Shown: positions 26,648 through 36,943 of the stretch, piece after piece
Position numbering within the stretch: the stretch's first letter is position 1
How the letters are laid out: the number at the start of each line of letters is the position of its first letter
NCBI GenBank assembly: GCA_035700805.1
Contig: DASSOG010000015.1
Coordinates: 1-64,000 of the forward strand
Length of the DNA stretch: 64,000 nucleotides
From: JAGWRI01 sp035700805
Lineage (GTDB): Bacteria > Gemmatimonadota > Gemmatimonadetes > Gemmatimonadales > Gemmatimonadaceae
Reading direction: 5' to 3'
Notes under the pieces: model-generated
The model's database searches: none
The model's input: only the letters and a program-made list of their open reading frames with translations
Told to the model about the DNA's origin: nothing
Position numbers and translations under genes: made by a program

Positions 26648-27775
26648 ATGAAAATTGGCATTACCTGTTATCCCACCTACGGCGGATCGGGCGCGCTGGC
26701 CACCGAACTGGGCATGGCGCTCGCGGAGCGCGGCCACGAAGTCCACTTCATCACGTATCGCCAGCCGTTCCGGCTGCCGGCGTTCCTGCCGCGCGTGTTC
26801 TACCACGAAGTGGATGTCGGCCAGTATCCGCTGTTCGAGTATCCGCCGTACGACCTGGCGCTGGCCGCGCGCATGCACGAGGTGGTGCTGGCGCATGGCC
26901 TGGACCTGCTGCACTGCCACTACGCCATCCCGCATGCCACCAGCGCCTGGATTGCCAGGGAGATGCTCACCGCCCAGCGTCCCGACATCAAGGTGCTCAC
27001 CACGCTGCACGGCACCGACATCACGATCGTGGGGCAGGACCCCTCATTCCACGCGATCACGAAATTCTCCATCGAGAAGTCGGACGGGCTGACCGCCGTC
27101 TCGAACTTCCTGCAGGCGGAGACCATCAGCGCATTCGGATGCACGGGGTGTCGCATCGAGGTGATTCCCAACTTCGTGGATCCCACGGTGTACGACCGGG
27201 CCCGGTATCCGGCGTCGCATGGCGCGTTTGGCGACGGGCGGCCCGTGTTCATGCACATCTCCAACTTCCGCGCGGTGAAACGCGTGGTGGACGTGGTGCG
27301 CATCTTCGCGCGGGTCACGAATCAGGTGCCGAGCATCCTCGTGATGGTGGGCGACGGCCCGGACCGCAGCCTGGCCGAGCAGGAAGCGCGGCGACTGGGC
27401 GTTGCTGAGCAGGTGCTGTTCCTGGGCAAGATCGAGTCCGTGGCGCCGCTCCTCGCGTCGGCCGACCTGTTCCTGCTGCCCACCGACCGCGAATCGTTTG
27501 GCTTGAGCGCGCTGGAGGCGCTGGCCTCCGGGACGCCGGTCATCGGCGCCAACGCCGGCGGGTTGCCTGAAGTGGTGGAGGACGGGGTGACGGGCGCACT
27601 CCTCCCCGTTGGCGACGTGGAAGGCATGGCTGCCGCCGCCCTGCGCCTCCTTCGGGACCGCCAGCTCTGGTCCCGCATGAGCCGGGCGGCGGCGGCGGAC
27701 GCCCGGGCGCGGTACGCGCTGGACGATATCGTCGCGCGCTATGAACGCTTCTATACTTCCTCCCTCACGCCGTGA
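26648..27775 (+). CDS. bshA: N-acetyl-alpha-D-glucosaminyl L-malate synthase (bacillithiol synthesis)
   Basis: 375 aa GT4-family glycosyltransferase. The start MKIGITCYPTYGGSGALATELG, the HCHYAIPHA segment, TTLHGTDITIVG and VIPNFVDP are characteristic of BshA, which couples UDP-GlcNAc to L-malate as the first step of bacillithiol synthesis. The donor site motif DRESFGLSALEALASGTPVIGANAGGLPE is intact. It implies bacillithiol as the low-molecular thiol; bshB and bshC are not in the window. It follows miaA by four bases, probably in the same operon. Confidence 0.92.
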   Translation: MKIGITCYPTYGGSGALATELGMALAERGHEVHFITYRQPFRLPAFLPRVFYHEVDVGQYPLFEYPPYDLALAARMHEVVLAHGLDLLHCHYAIPHATSAWIAREMLTAQRPDIKVLTTLHGTDITIVGQDPSFHAITKFSIEKSDGLTAVSNFLQAETISAFGCTGCRIEVIPNFVDPTVYDRARYPASHGAFGDGRPVFMHISNFRAVKRVVDVVRIFARVTNQVPSILVMVGDGPDRSLAEQEARRLGVAEQVLFLGKIESVAPLLASADLFLLPTDRESFGLSALEALASGTPVIGANAGGLPEVVEDGVTGALLPVGDVEGMAAAALRLLRDRQLWSRMSRAAAADARARYALDDIVARYERFYTSSLTP

Positions 27776-27817
27776 CCGGCTACCGGGCCCCTGGCCCGAT
27801 TTCCCTCTCTTCACGCC

Positions 27818-28621
27818 ATGACCGTATTCCAGGCCATCATACTCGGCATCCTGCAGGGGCTCGCGGAATTCCTGCCCATCAGCAGCTCGGCGCACCTGAC
27901 GCTGGCGCCATGGATCATGGGATGGGACGATCCAGGCCTCGCGTTTGACGTCGCGCTGCATGTCGGGACGCTCATAGCAATCTTCTGGTATTTCCGCCGG
28001 ACGTGGCTGGACCTCGCGCGCGCGGCGGTGGAGGTGCTGGCCACGCGCCGGGCCCGGACCCCCATGCAGCGACGGGCCGTGTTCCTGGTCCTCGCGACGA
28101 TACCCGGCGCCATCGCCGGCCTCGCCTTTGAGAAGCAGGCGGATTCCACGCTGCGGTCGCCCGTCGTGATTGGCGTGGCCCTGGCCGTGGTGGGCGTGGT
28201 GCTCTGGGTGGTGGACCGCGCCGCGCGTCAGACGCGCGAACTGGACGGGATGACGTGGAAGGATGCCCTCTTGATTGGCGTGACCCAGATGTTCGCCATC
28301 ATCCCCGGCGTCTCGCGGTCGGGGGCCACGATCACGGGTGGACGGGCGCTTGGCCTCACACGCGAGGACGCCGCGGTCTTCAGCTTCCTCATGAGCATGC
28401 CCATCATCGCGGCGGCCGCCGTCCTGAAAGTGCCCGACGCCGTGCACGCCATGGGGTTCAGCGCGCCGCTCCTGGCCGGGGTGCTGGCCTCGGCGGTGAG
28501 CGGCTGGCTTGCCATTGGCTTCCTCCTCAGGTTCGTGCAGACGCGCAGCTATTTCGCGTTTGCACTGTACCGGGTGCTGCTGGGCGTGGCCATGCTCTGG
28601 CTGGTGTTCAGTCGTCGGTGA
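27818..28621 (+). CDS. uppP: Undecaprenyl-diphosphatase
   Basis: 267 aa polytopic membrane protein of the BacA/UppP family. It dephosphorylates undecaprenyl-PP to recycle the lipid carrier of cell-wall synthesis; overexpression gives bacitracin resistance in other bacteria. Signature motifs: ILQGLAEFLPISSSAHL (about 9-25) and IIPGVSRSGATITGG (about 160-174). The stop overlaps the GTG start of birA. A weak GC hairpin lies in the 42 bases after bshA. Confidence 0.94.
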   Translation: MTVFQAIILGILQGLAEFLPISSSAHLTLAPWIMGWDDPGLAFDVALHVGTLIAIFWYFRRTWLDLARAAVEVLATRRARTPMQRRAVFLVLATIPGAIAGLAFEKQADSTLRSPVVIGVALAVVGVVLWVVDRAARQTRELDGMTWKDALLIGVTQMFAIIPGVSRSGATITGGRALGLTREDAAVFSFLMSMPIIAAAAVLKVPDAVHAMGFSAPLLAGVLASAVSGWLAIGFLLRFVQTRSYFAFALYRVLLGVAMLWLVFSRR

Positions 28622-29367
28622 ACCCACGCGAGGTGCGGTACGATGGGTGTACGGCGGCCGAACTGGCCGCGGCCCTCGACGTTCCCGACGTGCGGCTGTT
28701 CGCGCGGGTGGGTTCCACGCTGGACGTGGCGCATGAGTGCGCGGCAGCGGGCGCGCCGGCCGGCACCGTGGTGCTGGCCGATGAACAGTCGGCGGGTCGC
28801 GGGCGGCAGGGACGGTCGTGGGTGTCGGACCCCGGCGCCGGCATCTGGTTGAGCGTGGTGGAGCGGCCCGCCGATGCAGGGGCTGTGGGCGTCCTCTCGC
28901 TGCGACTGGGCCTGCACGCCGCGGCGGCGCTCGACGCGTTCGCGCCGGCGCCAGTCAAGCTGAAGTGGCCCAATGACCTCTACGTGGACGGGCGAAAGCT
29001 GGCTGGCATCCTGGTGGAGGCGCGCTGGCGCGAGGGACTGGTCGACTGGCTTGCGGTGGGGTTCGGTATCAACGTTCAGGCGCCGCGGGGAGTGCCCGGG
29101 GCGGGGCTGAAGCCGGGCACGCAACGGCTCGACGTCCTGAAGCAGCTCGTGCCGAGCCTGCGACGGGCCGCGGCGCAAACTGGGCTGCTGGCTGCCAGTG
29201 AGGCCTCGGCATTCGCGGTGCGCGACTATGCACGTGGGCGCCGCTGCCGCGAACCGGTGGCGGGAGTGGTCGCAGGCGTGAACGCATCCGGCGCGCTGCT
29301 GGTGGATGCGGCAGACGGGCGCCACGCGGCGTCGGCAGGTTCCCTGGTACTCGTGGAGGATTCGTGA
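28618..29367 (+). CDS. birA: Biotin--[acetyl-CoA-carboxylase] ligase
   Basis: 249 aa from the GTG that overlaps the uppP stop. It attaches biotin to the carboxyl carrier protein. The ATP/biotin loop DEQSAGRGRQGRSW (about 56-69), LKWPNDLYVDGRKLAGILVE and the C-terminal SH3-like domain are present. There is no N-terminal DNA-binding wing, so it is the single-function (group I) form and not a repressor. It overlaps coaX by four bases, an arrangement seen in many genomes. Confidence 0.93.
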   Translation: MNPREVRYDGCTAAELAAALDVPDVRLFARVGSTLDVAHECAAAGAPAGTVVLADEQSAGRGRQGRSWVSDPGAGIWLSVVERPADAGAVGVLSLRLGLHAAAALDAFAPAPVKLKWPNDLYVDGRKLAGILVEARWREGLVDWLAVGFGINVQAPRGVPGAGLKPGTQRLDVLKQLVPSLRRAAAQTGLLAASEASAFAVRDYARGRRCREPVAGVVAGVNASGALLVDAADGRHAASAGSLVLVEDS

Positions 29368-30140
29368 TTCTTGCGTTCGATGTTGGCAACACCGAGACCA
29401 CCGTTGGCCTTTTTGACAAGGACCGCCTGGCCGGGCACTGGCGCATCACGTCGGATGCCGCGCGAACGCCGGACGAACTCGGCGTGTTGCTGCGCGCGCT
29501 TCTGAATGGACACGGTTTCGACCACGACGCCGTGACTGGCGTGGCCATCGCGTCGGTGGTGCCCCCCATCACCCACCCGTTGCGGGAAGCGTGCGAGCGG
29601 TGGGTGGCGCACGCCCAGGTGGTGGTGGTGGAACCGACGTCGGCTCTCCCCATCCGGCTGGAGGTGGATGAGCCGATGACCGTCGGGGCTGACCGGATTG
29701 CGAATGCGCTGGCCGCCAGCCGGTTGCACAAGCGCGACGCGATCGTGGTGGACCTGGGCACGGCCACCACCTACGACTGCATCACCGCGGACGGGGTGTT
29801 CTTTGGTGGCGTGATCGCGCCCGGTGTGCGCACGTCGGCCGAGACGCTGTTCCGGCGTACGTCCAAATTGCCGGCCACCGAGCTGGTGGCGCCTGAGCGG
29901 GCCATCGGTACGCGGACCGATACGAATATCCGATCCGGGGTGATGTTCGGGGCCGCGGACGCCATTGATGGCATCGTGGGGCGCATCAAGCGTGAGTGGC
30001 CCACGCGCCAGACCCCCATGGTCATTGCCACCGGGGGGATTGCCGAGGCCTTTCGCGACCTCTGCCGGTCGTTCGACCTCGTGGACCCCTACCTGACCCT
30101 GAACGGATTGAACATCGCGTTCGGGCTTCTGGCCACCTAA
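29364..30140 (+). CDS. coaX: Type III pantothenate kinase
   Basis: 258 aa, GTG start. It phosphorylates pantothenate in CoA synthesis and belongs to the ASKHA fold. The P-loop-like ILAFDVGNTETTVGLF (2-17), the GADRIANALAA segment (about 112-122), VVDLGTATTYDCI and the ATGG motif are present. The type III enzyme is not feedback-inhibited by CoA and needs a monovalent cation. Last gene of the uppP-birA-coaX run. Confidence 0.94.
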   Translation: MILAFDVGNTETTVGLFDKDRLAGHWRITSDAARTPDELGVLLRALLNGHGFDHDAVTGVAIASVVPPITHPLREACERWVAHAQVVVVEPTSALPIRLEVDEPMTVGADRIANALAASRLHKRDAIVVDLGTATTYDCITADGVFFGGVIAPGVRTSAETLFRRTSKLPATELVAPERAIGTRTDTNIRSGVMFGAADAIDGIVGRIKREWPTRQTPMVIATGGIAEAFRDLCRSFDLVDPYLTLNGLNIAFGLLAT

Positions 30141-30189
30141 CTAGCGTAATTCCAAAGGGATACCGTGCGGCGCCCGTCCGACTGGGGAC

Positions 30190-30218
30190 TTGAACCGGCC
30201 GGCCCGTTCAGGTACGTT
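30190..30218 (+). promoter_or_regulatory. Promoter of groESL
   Basis: TTGAAC (30190-30195), 17-base spacer, TACGTT (30213-30218). Start near 30225, directly at the CIRCE operator. Confidence 0.6.
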
Positions 30219-30227
30219 TCCCCCGGT

Positions 30228-30254
30228 CTGGCACTCAGCGCATTAGAGTGCTAG
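30228..30254 (+). promoter_or_regulatory. CIRCE operator (HrcA-binding inverted repeat)
   Basis: CTGGCACTC (30228-30236), nine-base spacer, GAGTGCTAG (30246-30254). This matches the CIRCE consensus TTAGCACTC-N9-GAGTGCTAA apart from the outer bases and sits at the start of the groESL transcript. HrcA repression relieved by heat is expected; hrcA itself is not in the window. Confidence 0.9.
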
Positions 30255-30309
30255 CAGGCAGGATTTCTCCTTTCAACACCTCACCAGCTCCATTGGAGGG
30301 GCAGTAGCA

Positions 30310-30618
30310 ATGGCAACCAAGAGCGCTTCGAGCGTGAAGGTCTCGCCGCTGGCGGATCGCATCGTGATCCGGCCACTGGAAGAGGCCGAGCAGATGCGGG
30401 GTGGGCTCTACATCCCTGACACGGCCAAGGAAAAGCCGCAGCAGGGCGAGATCATCGCCGTCGGCCCGGGCAAGTTCGAGGAAGGCAAGCGCGTCCCGAT
30501 GGAAGTGAAGGTCGGCGACAAGGTGCTGTACGGCAAGTACAGCGGCACCGAGGTCACCGTGGATGGCGAGCAGGTGCTCATCCTCCGCGAGTCCGACGTC
30601 CTCGCCGTCGTCGGTTGA
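30310..30618 (+). CDS. groS: Co-chaperonin GroES
   Basis: 102 aa with GGAGG upstream. It caps the GroEL ring. The mobile loop region (EEAEQMRGGLYIPDTAKEKPQ) and the PLADRIVIRPLE start are typical. It has a six-residue basic extension (ATKSASS) before the usual start. Operon with groEL, 45 bases downstream, under CIRCE control. Confidence 0.97.
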   Translation: MATKSASSVKVSPLADRIVIRPLEEAEQMRGGLYIPDTAKEKPQQGEIIAVGPGKFEEGKRVPMEVKVGDKVLYGKYSGTEVTVDGEQVLILRESDVLAVVG

Positions 30619-30663
30619 ATCCCGTTGGTCATCCACAATTCCGATCTGTAGAGGAACCAGACC

Positions 30664-32295
<1,632 letters not shown>

Positions 32296-32348
32296 GGACA
32301 TCGCTCGCGGGCGGGCCGTGACGGCCGCCCGCCAGCAGGTCGCTACAG

Positions 32349-32382
32349 GGCGGGGTGGGAAGCGAGTGCTTCCCACCCCGCC
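32349..32382 (+). terminator. Terminator after groEL
   Basis: Perfect 15-bp inverted repeat GGCGGGGTGGGAAGC / GCTTCCCACCCCGCC (32349-32363 with 32368-32382), loop GAGT, followed by TTCGTTGT. The T tract is weak, but the stem is very stable and lies between convergent genes, so it can serve both strands. A second GC hairpin (GCGGGCGG.. / ..CCGCCCGC) lies just upstream at about 32306-32331. Confidence 0.75.
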
Positions 32383-32412
32383 TTCGTTGTCAGGGTGGCA
32401 ACCGTGGGCCGT

Positions 32413-33222
32413 TCACAGCGCCAGCCCAAGCTGCGACACGCGCCCGGCATCACATGCGTCGAACGGGCCCACCACGTCACGCTGCCGTGCCGTGGTCACG
32501 ACGCCGCGGTACACGGTGCGCTTCACCTCGCGCTCGGTGGCCTCGCGGGCCAGCTCCGGCGCATTGCACTTCTCGCTCAGGTGCGCCAGCACCACGTGGC
32601 GCAGGCGGCGTGTGGCGCTGTCGCGGATGAGCGCTGCCGCATGGCGGTTGGCCAGGTGCCCCCGCTCACCGGCAATGCGCTCCTGGACCACGGCGGGGTA
32701 GGGCCCCGCGCGCAGCATCTGCTCGTCGTGGTTGGATTCCAGGACCAGGATATCCACGTCGCGGCAGAGGGCGCGCACGCCGTCGCTCACATGCCCGATG
32801 TCAGTGCACACCGTGGTGCGCGCGCCGGTGGCACGGGCGGTGAGCACCACGCCCACGGGTTCCGCGGCATCGTGCGGGGTGCGCGCGGTGGCCACGTCCA
32901 TGGAGGAGAAGGCGAGCGTGGCGCCGGCCGCGAACGGGTGGACCGTGACGCCGGCCAGTTCGGGCGCGTGGGCCACCGTGCCGCGCGTGGCGTGCAGCGC
33001 CCAGCCCCACCGGCGGGCCGCGGCGGCGGCGCCCTTCACGTGGTCGCCATGTTCGTGCGTGATGATGCACGCCTCGATGGACTGCGGCGGAATACCGATC
33101 TGCATGAGCCGAAGCGCGAGCGTCCGCACCCCGAAGCCGGCGTCCACCAGCACGCGCCCTTCACCCGCCTCCACCAGCACGGCGTTGCCGCCGCTGCCGC
33201 TGCCCAGGATCCAGGTGCGCAC
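32413..33222 (-). CDS. MBL-fold metallo-hydrolase, YycJ/WalJ-like
   Basis: 269 aa. The metallo-beta-lactamase fold has the metal motif THEHGDH (55-61) and the start ILGSGSGGNAVLVE that is typical of the YycJ (WalJ) group, a putative DNA exonuclease or processing enzyme. Further ligands are in TDIGHVSD and SNHD. A final CNAPELAREA segment is conserved in the group. Last gene of the minus-strand operon, four bases after the GlmU-like gene. Confidence 0.85.
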   Translation of the reverse strand: MRTWILGSGSGGNAVLVEAGEGRVLVDAGFGVRTLALRLMQIGIPPQSIEACIITHEHGDHVKGAAAAARRWGWALHATRGTVAHAPELAGVTVHPFAAGATLAFSSMDVATARTPHDAAEPVGVVLTARATGARTTVCTDIGHVSDGVRALCRDVDILVLESNHDEQMLRAGPYPAVVQERIAGERGHLANRHAAALIRDSATRRLRHVVLAHLSEKCNAPELAREATEREVKRTVYRGVVTTARQRDVVGPFDACDAGRVSQLGLAL

Positions 33223-33225
33223 CGT

Positions 33226-34425
33226 TCAGCGCGTGGTCCAGCGGGCGTCGTGCACCGCCGCCAGGTGCGCGCGCATGCGGTCATCCATGGCCACCCCGCG
33301 GCGTTGCATCATGCGCTCCGCGGCCACCAGGAACCGGGCCGGGTCATAGGCCCCGAACGGCGCCAGCTCTCCCCAGGCGAACGGTTCAATCACCTTGGGC
33401 ATCACGGCGCCCCCATACACGTTGGCGCCGGCGCCCACCACCGAGCCGGTGGTCAGGCGCACCCCGATACCGGTCTTGGCATGGTCGCCAATCAATGCGC
33501 CCAGGAACTGGAGCCCCGTGTCGCGAATGCCGTCCGGGGTCCACAGGCTCACCGTCCCGTACGTATTCTTCAAGTTGCTGGTGGTGGTGCCCGCGCCGAG
33601 GTTCACCCAGCGGCCAAGGTATGAGTGTCCTACAAAGCCGGTATGCCCCTTGTTGCTGTGGCCGGTCAGGATGCTGTTGCTCAGCTCCCCGTGCACCCGG
33701 CACGAGTCGCCGATGGAACTGGTGGCCACGCGGTCAGTGCTCACCACGGACGCGCGCCCCACCACGCAGGGGCCCACCAGGCGCGTGAACGCCTGCACCG
33801 TGGCGCCCTCGCGTATGAGCACGGGGCCCGCGGTGACGTCAAAGAACACCATGGGTTCCACGACGGCGCCGGTTTCCACAAAGACGGCGTGTCCGCCCGT
33901 GCGGGCGCCGTGGCTGGCGGGCAGCGCCTGCGCCCGCGCGCCCAGGATCGGGATGTCCGCGTTCAACTGGTCGGGCAACGTGCCGATGAGGTCCCACACC
34001 TCCTCAATCCAACGGCCCTGCAGCTCCTCGCGCCGGGCGTTGGCCGCCACCAGCGATTCCAGGCGCAGCGTGCCGTCCGCCACCTGGTCGGCCGGCAGGG
34101 ACTGGCGCAGCCGCACGGCGGCGACGCGGCCGGCGCATACCCACGCGTCGGCGTCCGGGGCGGTGGCGAGCGCCACGGCGCACCGCGCGTTGGCCAGCAC
34201 CGCGCCCGCGGGAAGCGTGCCGGTCACCACGGGTGGTGCGGACGATTCGGCGAAGTGACGCAGGTGCGGGGCCACCACCAGCCCCGCGGCGGGACGGCCA
34301 TACGCCCCTTCCCAGCGTTCGCGCAGGAGCAGGGCCCCCGCGCGCAGTTCCGCCGCCGGGCGGGCGAGCGCCAGGGGCTCGAACGCCCGCGCCCGTGCAT
34401 CGTCGTAAAGATAGAATTCGCTCAT
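33226..34425 (-). CDS. GlmU-like sugar nucleotidyl-/acyltransferase family protein
   Basis: 399 aa. The N-terminus (LYDDARARAFEPLALARPAAELRAGALLLRERWE) matches the alternate GlmU family of Bacteroidetes and relatives (TIGR03991), which lacks the classic G-x-G-T-R-M nucleotidyltransferase loop. The C-terminal half is a left-handed beta helix of hexapeptide repeats, with GHSNKGHTGFVGHSYLGRWVNLGAGTTTSNLKNTYG close to the GlmU acetyltransferase active site. It may make UDP-GlcNAc or another activated sugar. It overlaps the ManC gene by four bases and is probably co-regulated with it. Confidence 0.82.
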   Translation of the reverse strand: MSEFYLYDDARARAFEPLALARPAAELRAGALLLRERWEGAYGRPAAGLVVAPHLRHFAESSAPPVVTGTLPAGAVLANARCAVALATAPDADAWVCAGRVAAVRLRQSLPADQVADGTLRLESLVAANARREELQGRWIEEVWDLIGTLPDQLNADIPILGARAQALPASHGARTGGHAVFVETGAVVEPMVFFDVTAGPVLIREGATVQAFTRLVGPCVVGRASVVSTDRVATSSIGDSCRVHGELSNSILTGHSNKGHTGFVGHSYLGRWVNLGAGTTTSNLKNTYGTVSLWTPDGIRDTGLQFLGALIGDHAKTGIGVRLTTGSVVGAGANVYGGAVMPKVIEPFAWGELAPFGAYDPARFLVAAERMMQRRGVAMDDRMRAHLAAVHDARWTTR

Positions 34426-35456
34426 ACCTGATCCCGTACGTCGGCGGGCAGCCTGGCCAGCAGGTCCTTCAGGGTGTGCGAGGCCTCGACCGTCGTGACC
34501 ACGGTGAGCCCGGGCGCGGTCACCACCACCAGGTTGTCCACGCCATAGAGGACCACGGTTCCCGTGTCGGCGTGCACCACGTTGTCATGCGCGCCCACCG
34601 CATACGCCGCGCCGGCCATCGCGTTGCCCGCCGAGTCGCGCGCGCGGACCCGTTGCAGCGCGCCCCACACGCCGATGTCGTCCCAGCCAAAATCCCCCGG
34701 CAGTACCAGTACTCGGCGGCTGCGCTCCATCACCCCAACGTCCACGGGAATCGGGGTCACGCCGGCAAAGAACGCGGTCAGGTCCTCCGGGTGCGCGTCG
34801 AGTGACGGCGCGACTTCCGGGCAGTGCGCGCGCAGCTCGTCCAGGTAATCCCCCACGCGCCAGACAAAAATGCCGGAGTTCCAGAGGTAGCCCTCGTCGC
34901 ACATCGCCCGCGCGCGTTCCGCGCTGGGCTTCTCCACGAAGCGCGCCACGCGCCGCACGCCGGGTTCCACCTCCTCCGCCGGCTGGATGTACCCGAAGCC
35001 CGGGTCGGGGCGAGAGGGGACGACCCCGACGGTCACCAGCGCGTGATGCGTCTCCGCGGCCCGGGCAGCGCGCGACAGCGCGTCGCGGAACCCTGCGGCG
35101 TCGCCCACCGACCAGTCCGCGTGGATGGAGATCATGGTGGCCTCCGGGCCGTCGGCGCGCGCAATGCGATGTGCGGCCCATGCGAGCGCGGCCGCCGTGC
35201 CCGCGGGCTTCGGCTCGGCAATCAGGTGGTCGGGCGGCAGCTCCGGGCAGAGCGCCTGGACGGCGGGCACGAGCGTGGCATTGGTCAGGATGAGCGTGCG
35301 CTCCGGGCCGGCCAGCGGACGCACACGATCCAGCGTGTCGCGCAGGAGCGGCTGGTGCGAGACCAGGGGGAGCAACTGTTTGGGGCGCTCCGGGGTACTG
35401 AGGGGCCAGAAGCGCGACCCCACGCCCCCGGCCAGTACCACCACCCACCGGCTCAT
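34422..35456 (-). CDS. manC: Mannose-1-phosphate guanylyltransferase
   Basis: 344 aa. It makes GDP-mannose from GTP and mannose-1-P, feeding exopolysaccharide, O-antigen or glycoprotein synthesis. The nucleotide loop VVVLAGGVGSRFWPLSTPERPKQLL (5-29), the EPKPAGTAAAL segment, the FVEKP motif and the metal-site region WNSGIFVW are intact. The length is that of the single-domain enzyme without the isomerase domain. It overlaps the receiver gene by four bases. Confidence 0.93.
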   Translation of the reverse strand: MSRWVVVLAGGVGSRFWPLSTPERPKQLLPLVSHQPLLRDTLDRVRPLAGPERTLILTNATLVPAVQALCPELPPDHLIAEPKPAGTAAALAWAAHRIARADGPEATMISIHADWSVGDAAGFRDALSRAARAAETHHALVTVGVVPSRPDPGFGYIQPAEEVEPGVRRVARFVEKPSAERARAMCDEGYLWNSGIFVWRVGDYLDELRAHCPEVAPSLDAHPEDLTAFFAGVTPIPVDVGVMERSRRVLVLPGDFGWDDIGVWGALQRVRARDSAGNAMAGAAYAVGAHDNVVHADTGTVVLYGVDNLVVVTAPGLTVVTTVEASHTLKDLLARLPADVRDQV

Positions 35457-35866
35457 GCCACGTCTCCATTGGACATTCCCGACGGCAGGCCCACCAGCTC
35501 CGCGGCCCTCGCGTACAGCCGCTTGGGGCTGAACGGCTTGGTCAGGAAGTCGCTGGCGCCGATCTCGCGCGCGCGCTGCTGGTACTCCACCTCGCCGGCC
35601 GCCGTCAGGATGATGCAGGGCAGGGTGCGCCAGCGCGGATCCTGGCGCATGGCGGAGAGCACGTCGAGCCCGCTCTGCAGCGGCATCATCACATCCAGGA
35701 GCACCAGCCGGATGTCGGGTTCCTGTGCGAGCACGTCGAGGGCCGCGCGACCGTCGTACACGAGGGTGACGCGGAACGGGCCCTGCTCGAGCTTCATCTT
35801 GATGATGCGGCCAATGTGCGGTTCATCGTCGGCCACGAGCACGTGGCAGGGTGGCGTCGCGGACAC
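35453..35866 (-). CDS. Single-domain response regulator (receiver)
   Basis: 137 aa with only a CheY-like receiver domain. The phosphorylation site is Asp58 (LVLLDVMMP), with the acidic pair DDE at 13-15, Thr88 and Lys110 (LTKPFS) in place, so it should be phosphorylatable. There is no output domain. It follows the Roadblock gene by nine bases and precedes manC, so it may convey a signal to polarity or surface-polysaccharide functions. No histidine kinase lies in the window. Confidence 0.93.
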   Translation of the reverse strand: MSATPPCHVLVADDEPHIGRIIKMKLEQGPFRVTLVYDGRAALDVLAQEPDIRLVLLDVMMPLQSGLDVLSAMRQDPRWRTLPCIILTAAGEVEYQQRAREIGASDFLTKPFSPKRLYARAAELVGLPSGMSNGDVA

Positions 35867-35875
35867 CGCGGCGGC

Positions 35876-36229
35876 TCAGACCAGGGCGGCGATGTGGCCT
35901 CGATTCCGCCGCAATTCATACAGCAACTGGCCCACATTGGCGCCGGGCGACAGCAGGACGAAGAGCACGGCTTCGGACGTCAGCGCCGACACGAGGGCCA
36001 GGCCCTGCGGATACTCCAGCACGACGGTGAGGACAGCCTCGCGTCCGCCGGCAGTGCCCAGTTCATCGGCAGCGGCAATGATCGGTGGGATGCGCGCGGC
36101 CAGGTCTTCGGCATCAATGCCCGGCACCGACTGGCCATCGATGAGCAGGCCGTCGCGCCCCAGCAATACCGCTGCTTCCACGCCGTCGCGCTGCCGAATG
36201 GTGGCGACAAGGTCGCGTATGCTCGCCAT
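35876..36229 (-). CDS. Roadblock/LC7-domain protein
   Basis: 117 aa from the ATG with AAGGAG close upstream; the much longer open frame is antisense shadow of serS. The Roadblock/LC7 (MglB-like) fold has the start RDLVATIRQRDGVEAAVLLGRDGLLIDG and the middle VVLEYPQGLALVSALTSEAVLFVLLSPGANVGQLLYELRRN. Such proteins act as GTPase-activating or scaffold partners of Ras-like GTPases (for example MglA). No MglA is adjacent. First gene of a five-gene operon that leads into surface-sugar genes. Confidence 0.88.
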   Translation of the reverse strand: MASIRDLVATIRQRDGVEAAVLLGRDGLLIDGQSVPGIDAEDLAARIPPIIAAADELGTAGGREAVLTVVLEYPQGLALVSALTSEAVLFVLLSPGANVGQLLYELRRNRGHIAALV

Positions 36230-36254
36230 CCCCGCTCCTTGGAAAGTGTCCGCG

Positions 36255-36283
36255 AAGGTAGGACGCCACCGGGGTGAAGTCAA
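36255..36283 (-). promoter_or_regulatory. Promoter of the Roadblock-receiver-manC operon
   Basis: Minus strand: TTGACT (36278-36283), 17-base spacer, TACCTT (36255-36260). Start near 36248, with a leader of about 20 bases that includes AAGGAG. Confidence 0.6.
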
Positions 36284-36297
36284 GCGAGCGCAATCGC

Positions 36298-36326
36298 TTG
36301 AAGTCGGTCCGCGCGCACGGTATCCT
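36298..36326 (+). promoter_or_regulatory. Promoter of the lipoprotein-serS unit
   Basis: TTGAAG (36298-36303), 17-base spacer, TATCCT (36321-36326), divergent from the Roadblock promoter and 14 bases from it. Confidence 0.55.
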
Positions 36327-36370
36327 TCGCCCTTGCCCACGCCGCCGGTCGTGGATTCCGGCACCTGACC

Positions 36371-36940
36371 ATGCATCGTACCTCGCCCACCCTCGTCCTC
36401 ATCGCGGCCGCGGCAGTCACCGCCTGTGGCACGCTCAAGCCGCCCAAGGCCCAGTTCCCCACGGTCTCCACCGATCCGGTGGTGTTCGCGTTGAACGGGG
36501 GCCCGGCCGGGTCGCTGGCGGGCCTGAACTTCCTCACGGGCACGTCGGTGCCGGTGGACGCGCGCTTCACGTTCAACCTGGCCCTCGACATCGATTCGGC
36601 CGGTCGCATCGTGATCTACCCGGCGGCCCGCGTGGCCAACGGGTTGACCGGCACGATCACCGTCGGCCTGCAGCCGGTGGATGGGGCCTACGAAGACTAT
36701 ACCGAAGCTCGAAAGACTGGCTACACGTTCGACTCCACGCTCGTGGTGCCCGTGGGACAGGTGGTGGGCGTGAACGTCCTCGACCAGACGACGTGCACGG
36801 TGTATTCGCTGGGCGCATCCTATTTTGCCAAGTTCGTGGTGGACAGCGTGCACCCGGGGGATCGCGCCATCTTCACCCGCCTGGTGTCCGATCCCAACTG
36901 CGGGTATGTGGCGCTGACGCCCGGCATTCCCACCAAGTAG
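36371..36940 (+). CDS. Hypothetical lipoprotein
   Basis: 189 aa. The signal peptide ends in a lipobox VTAC (Cys19), so the protein is probably lipid-anchored. The mature part looks beta-rich (FALNGGPAGSLAGLNF, ARFTFNLALDIDSAGRIVIYPAARVANG, VGLQPVDGAYEDYTEARKTGYTFDSTL) and contains three further cysteines, two in the second half (CTVY, DPNCGY). I do not recognise the family. The stop is three bases before serS, so they are probably co-transcribed. Confidence 0.75.
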   Translation: MHRTSPTLVLIAAAAVTACGTLKPPKAQFPTVSTDPVVFALNGGPAGSLAGLNFLTGTSVPVDARFTFNLALDIDSAGRIVIYPAARVANGLTGTITVGLQPVDGAYEDYTEARKTGYTFDSTLVVPVGQVVGVNVLDQTTCTVYSLGASYFAKFVVDSVHPGDRAIFTRLVSDPNCGYVALTPGIPTK

Positions 36941-36943
36941 GCC

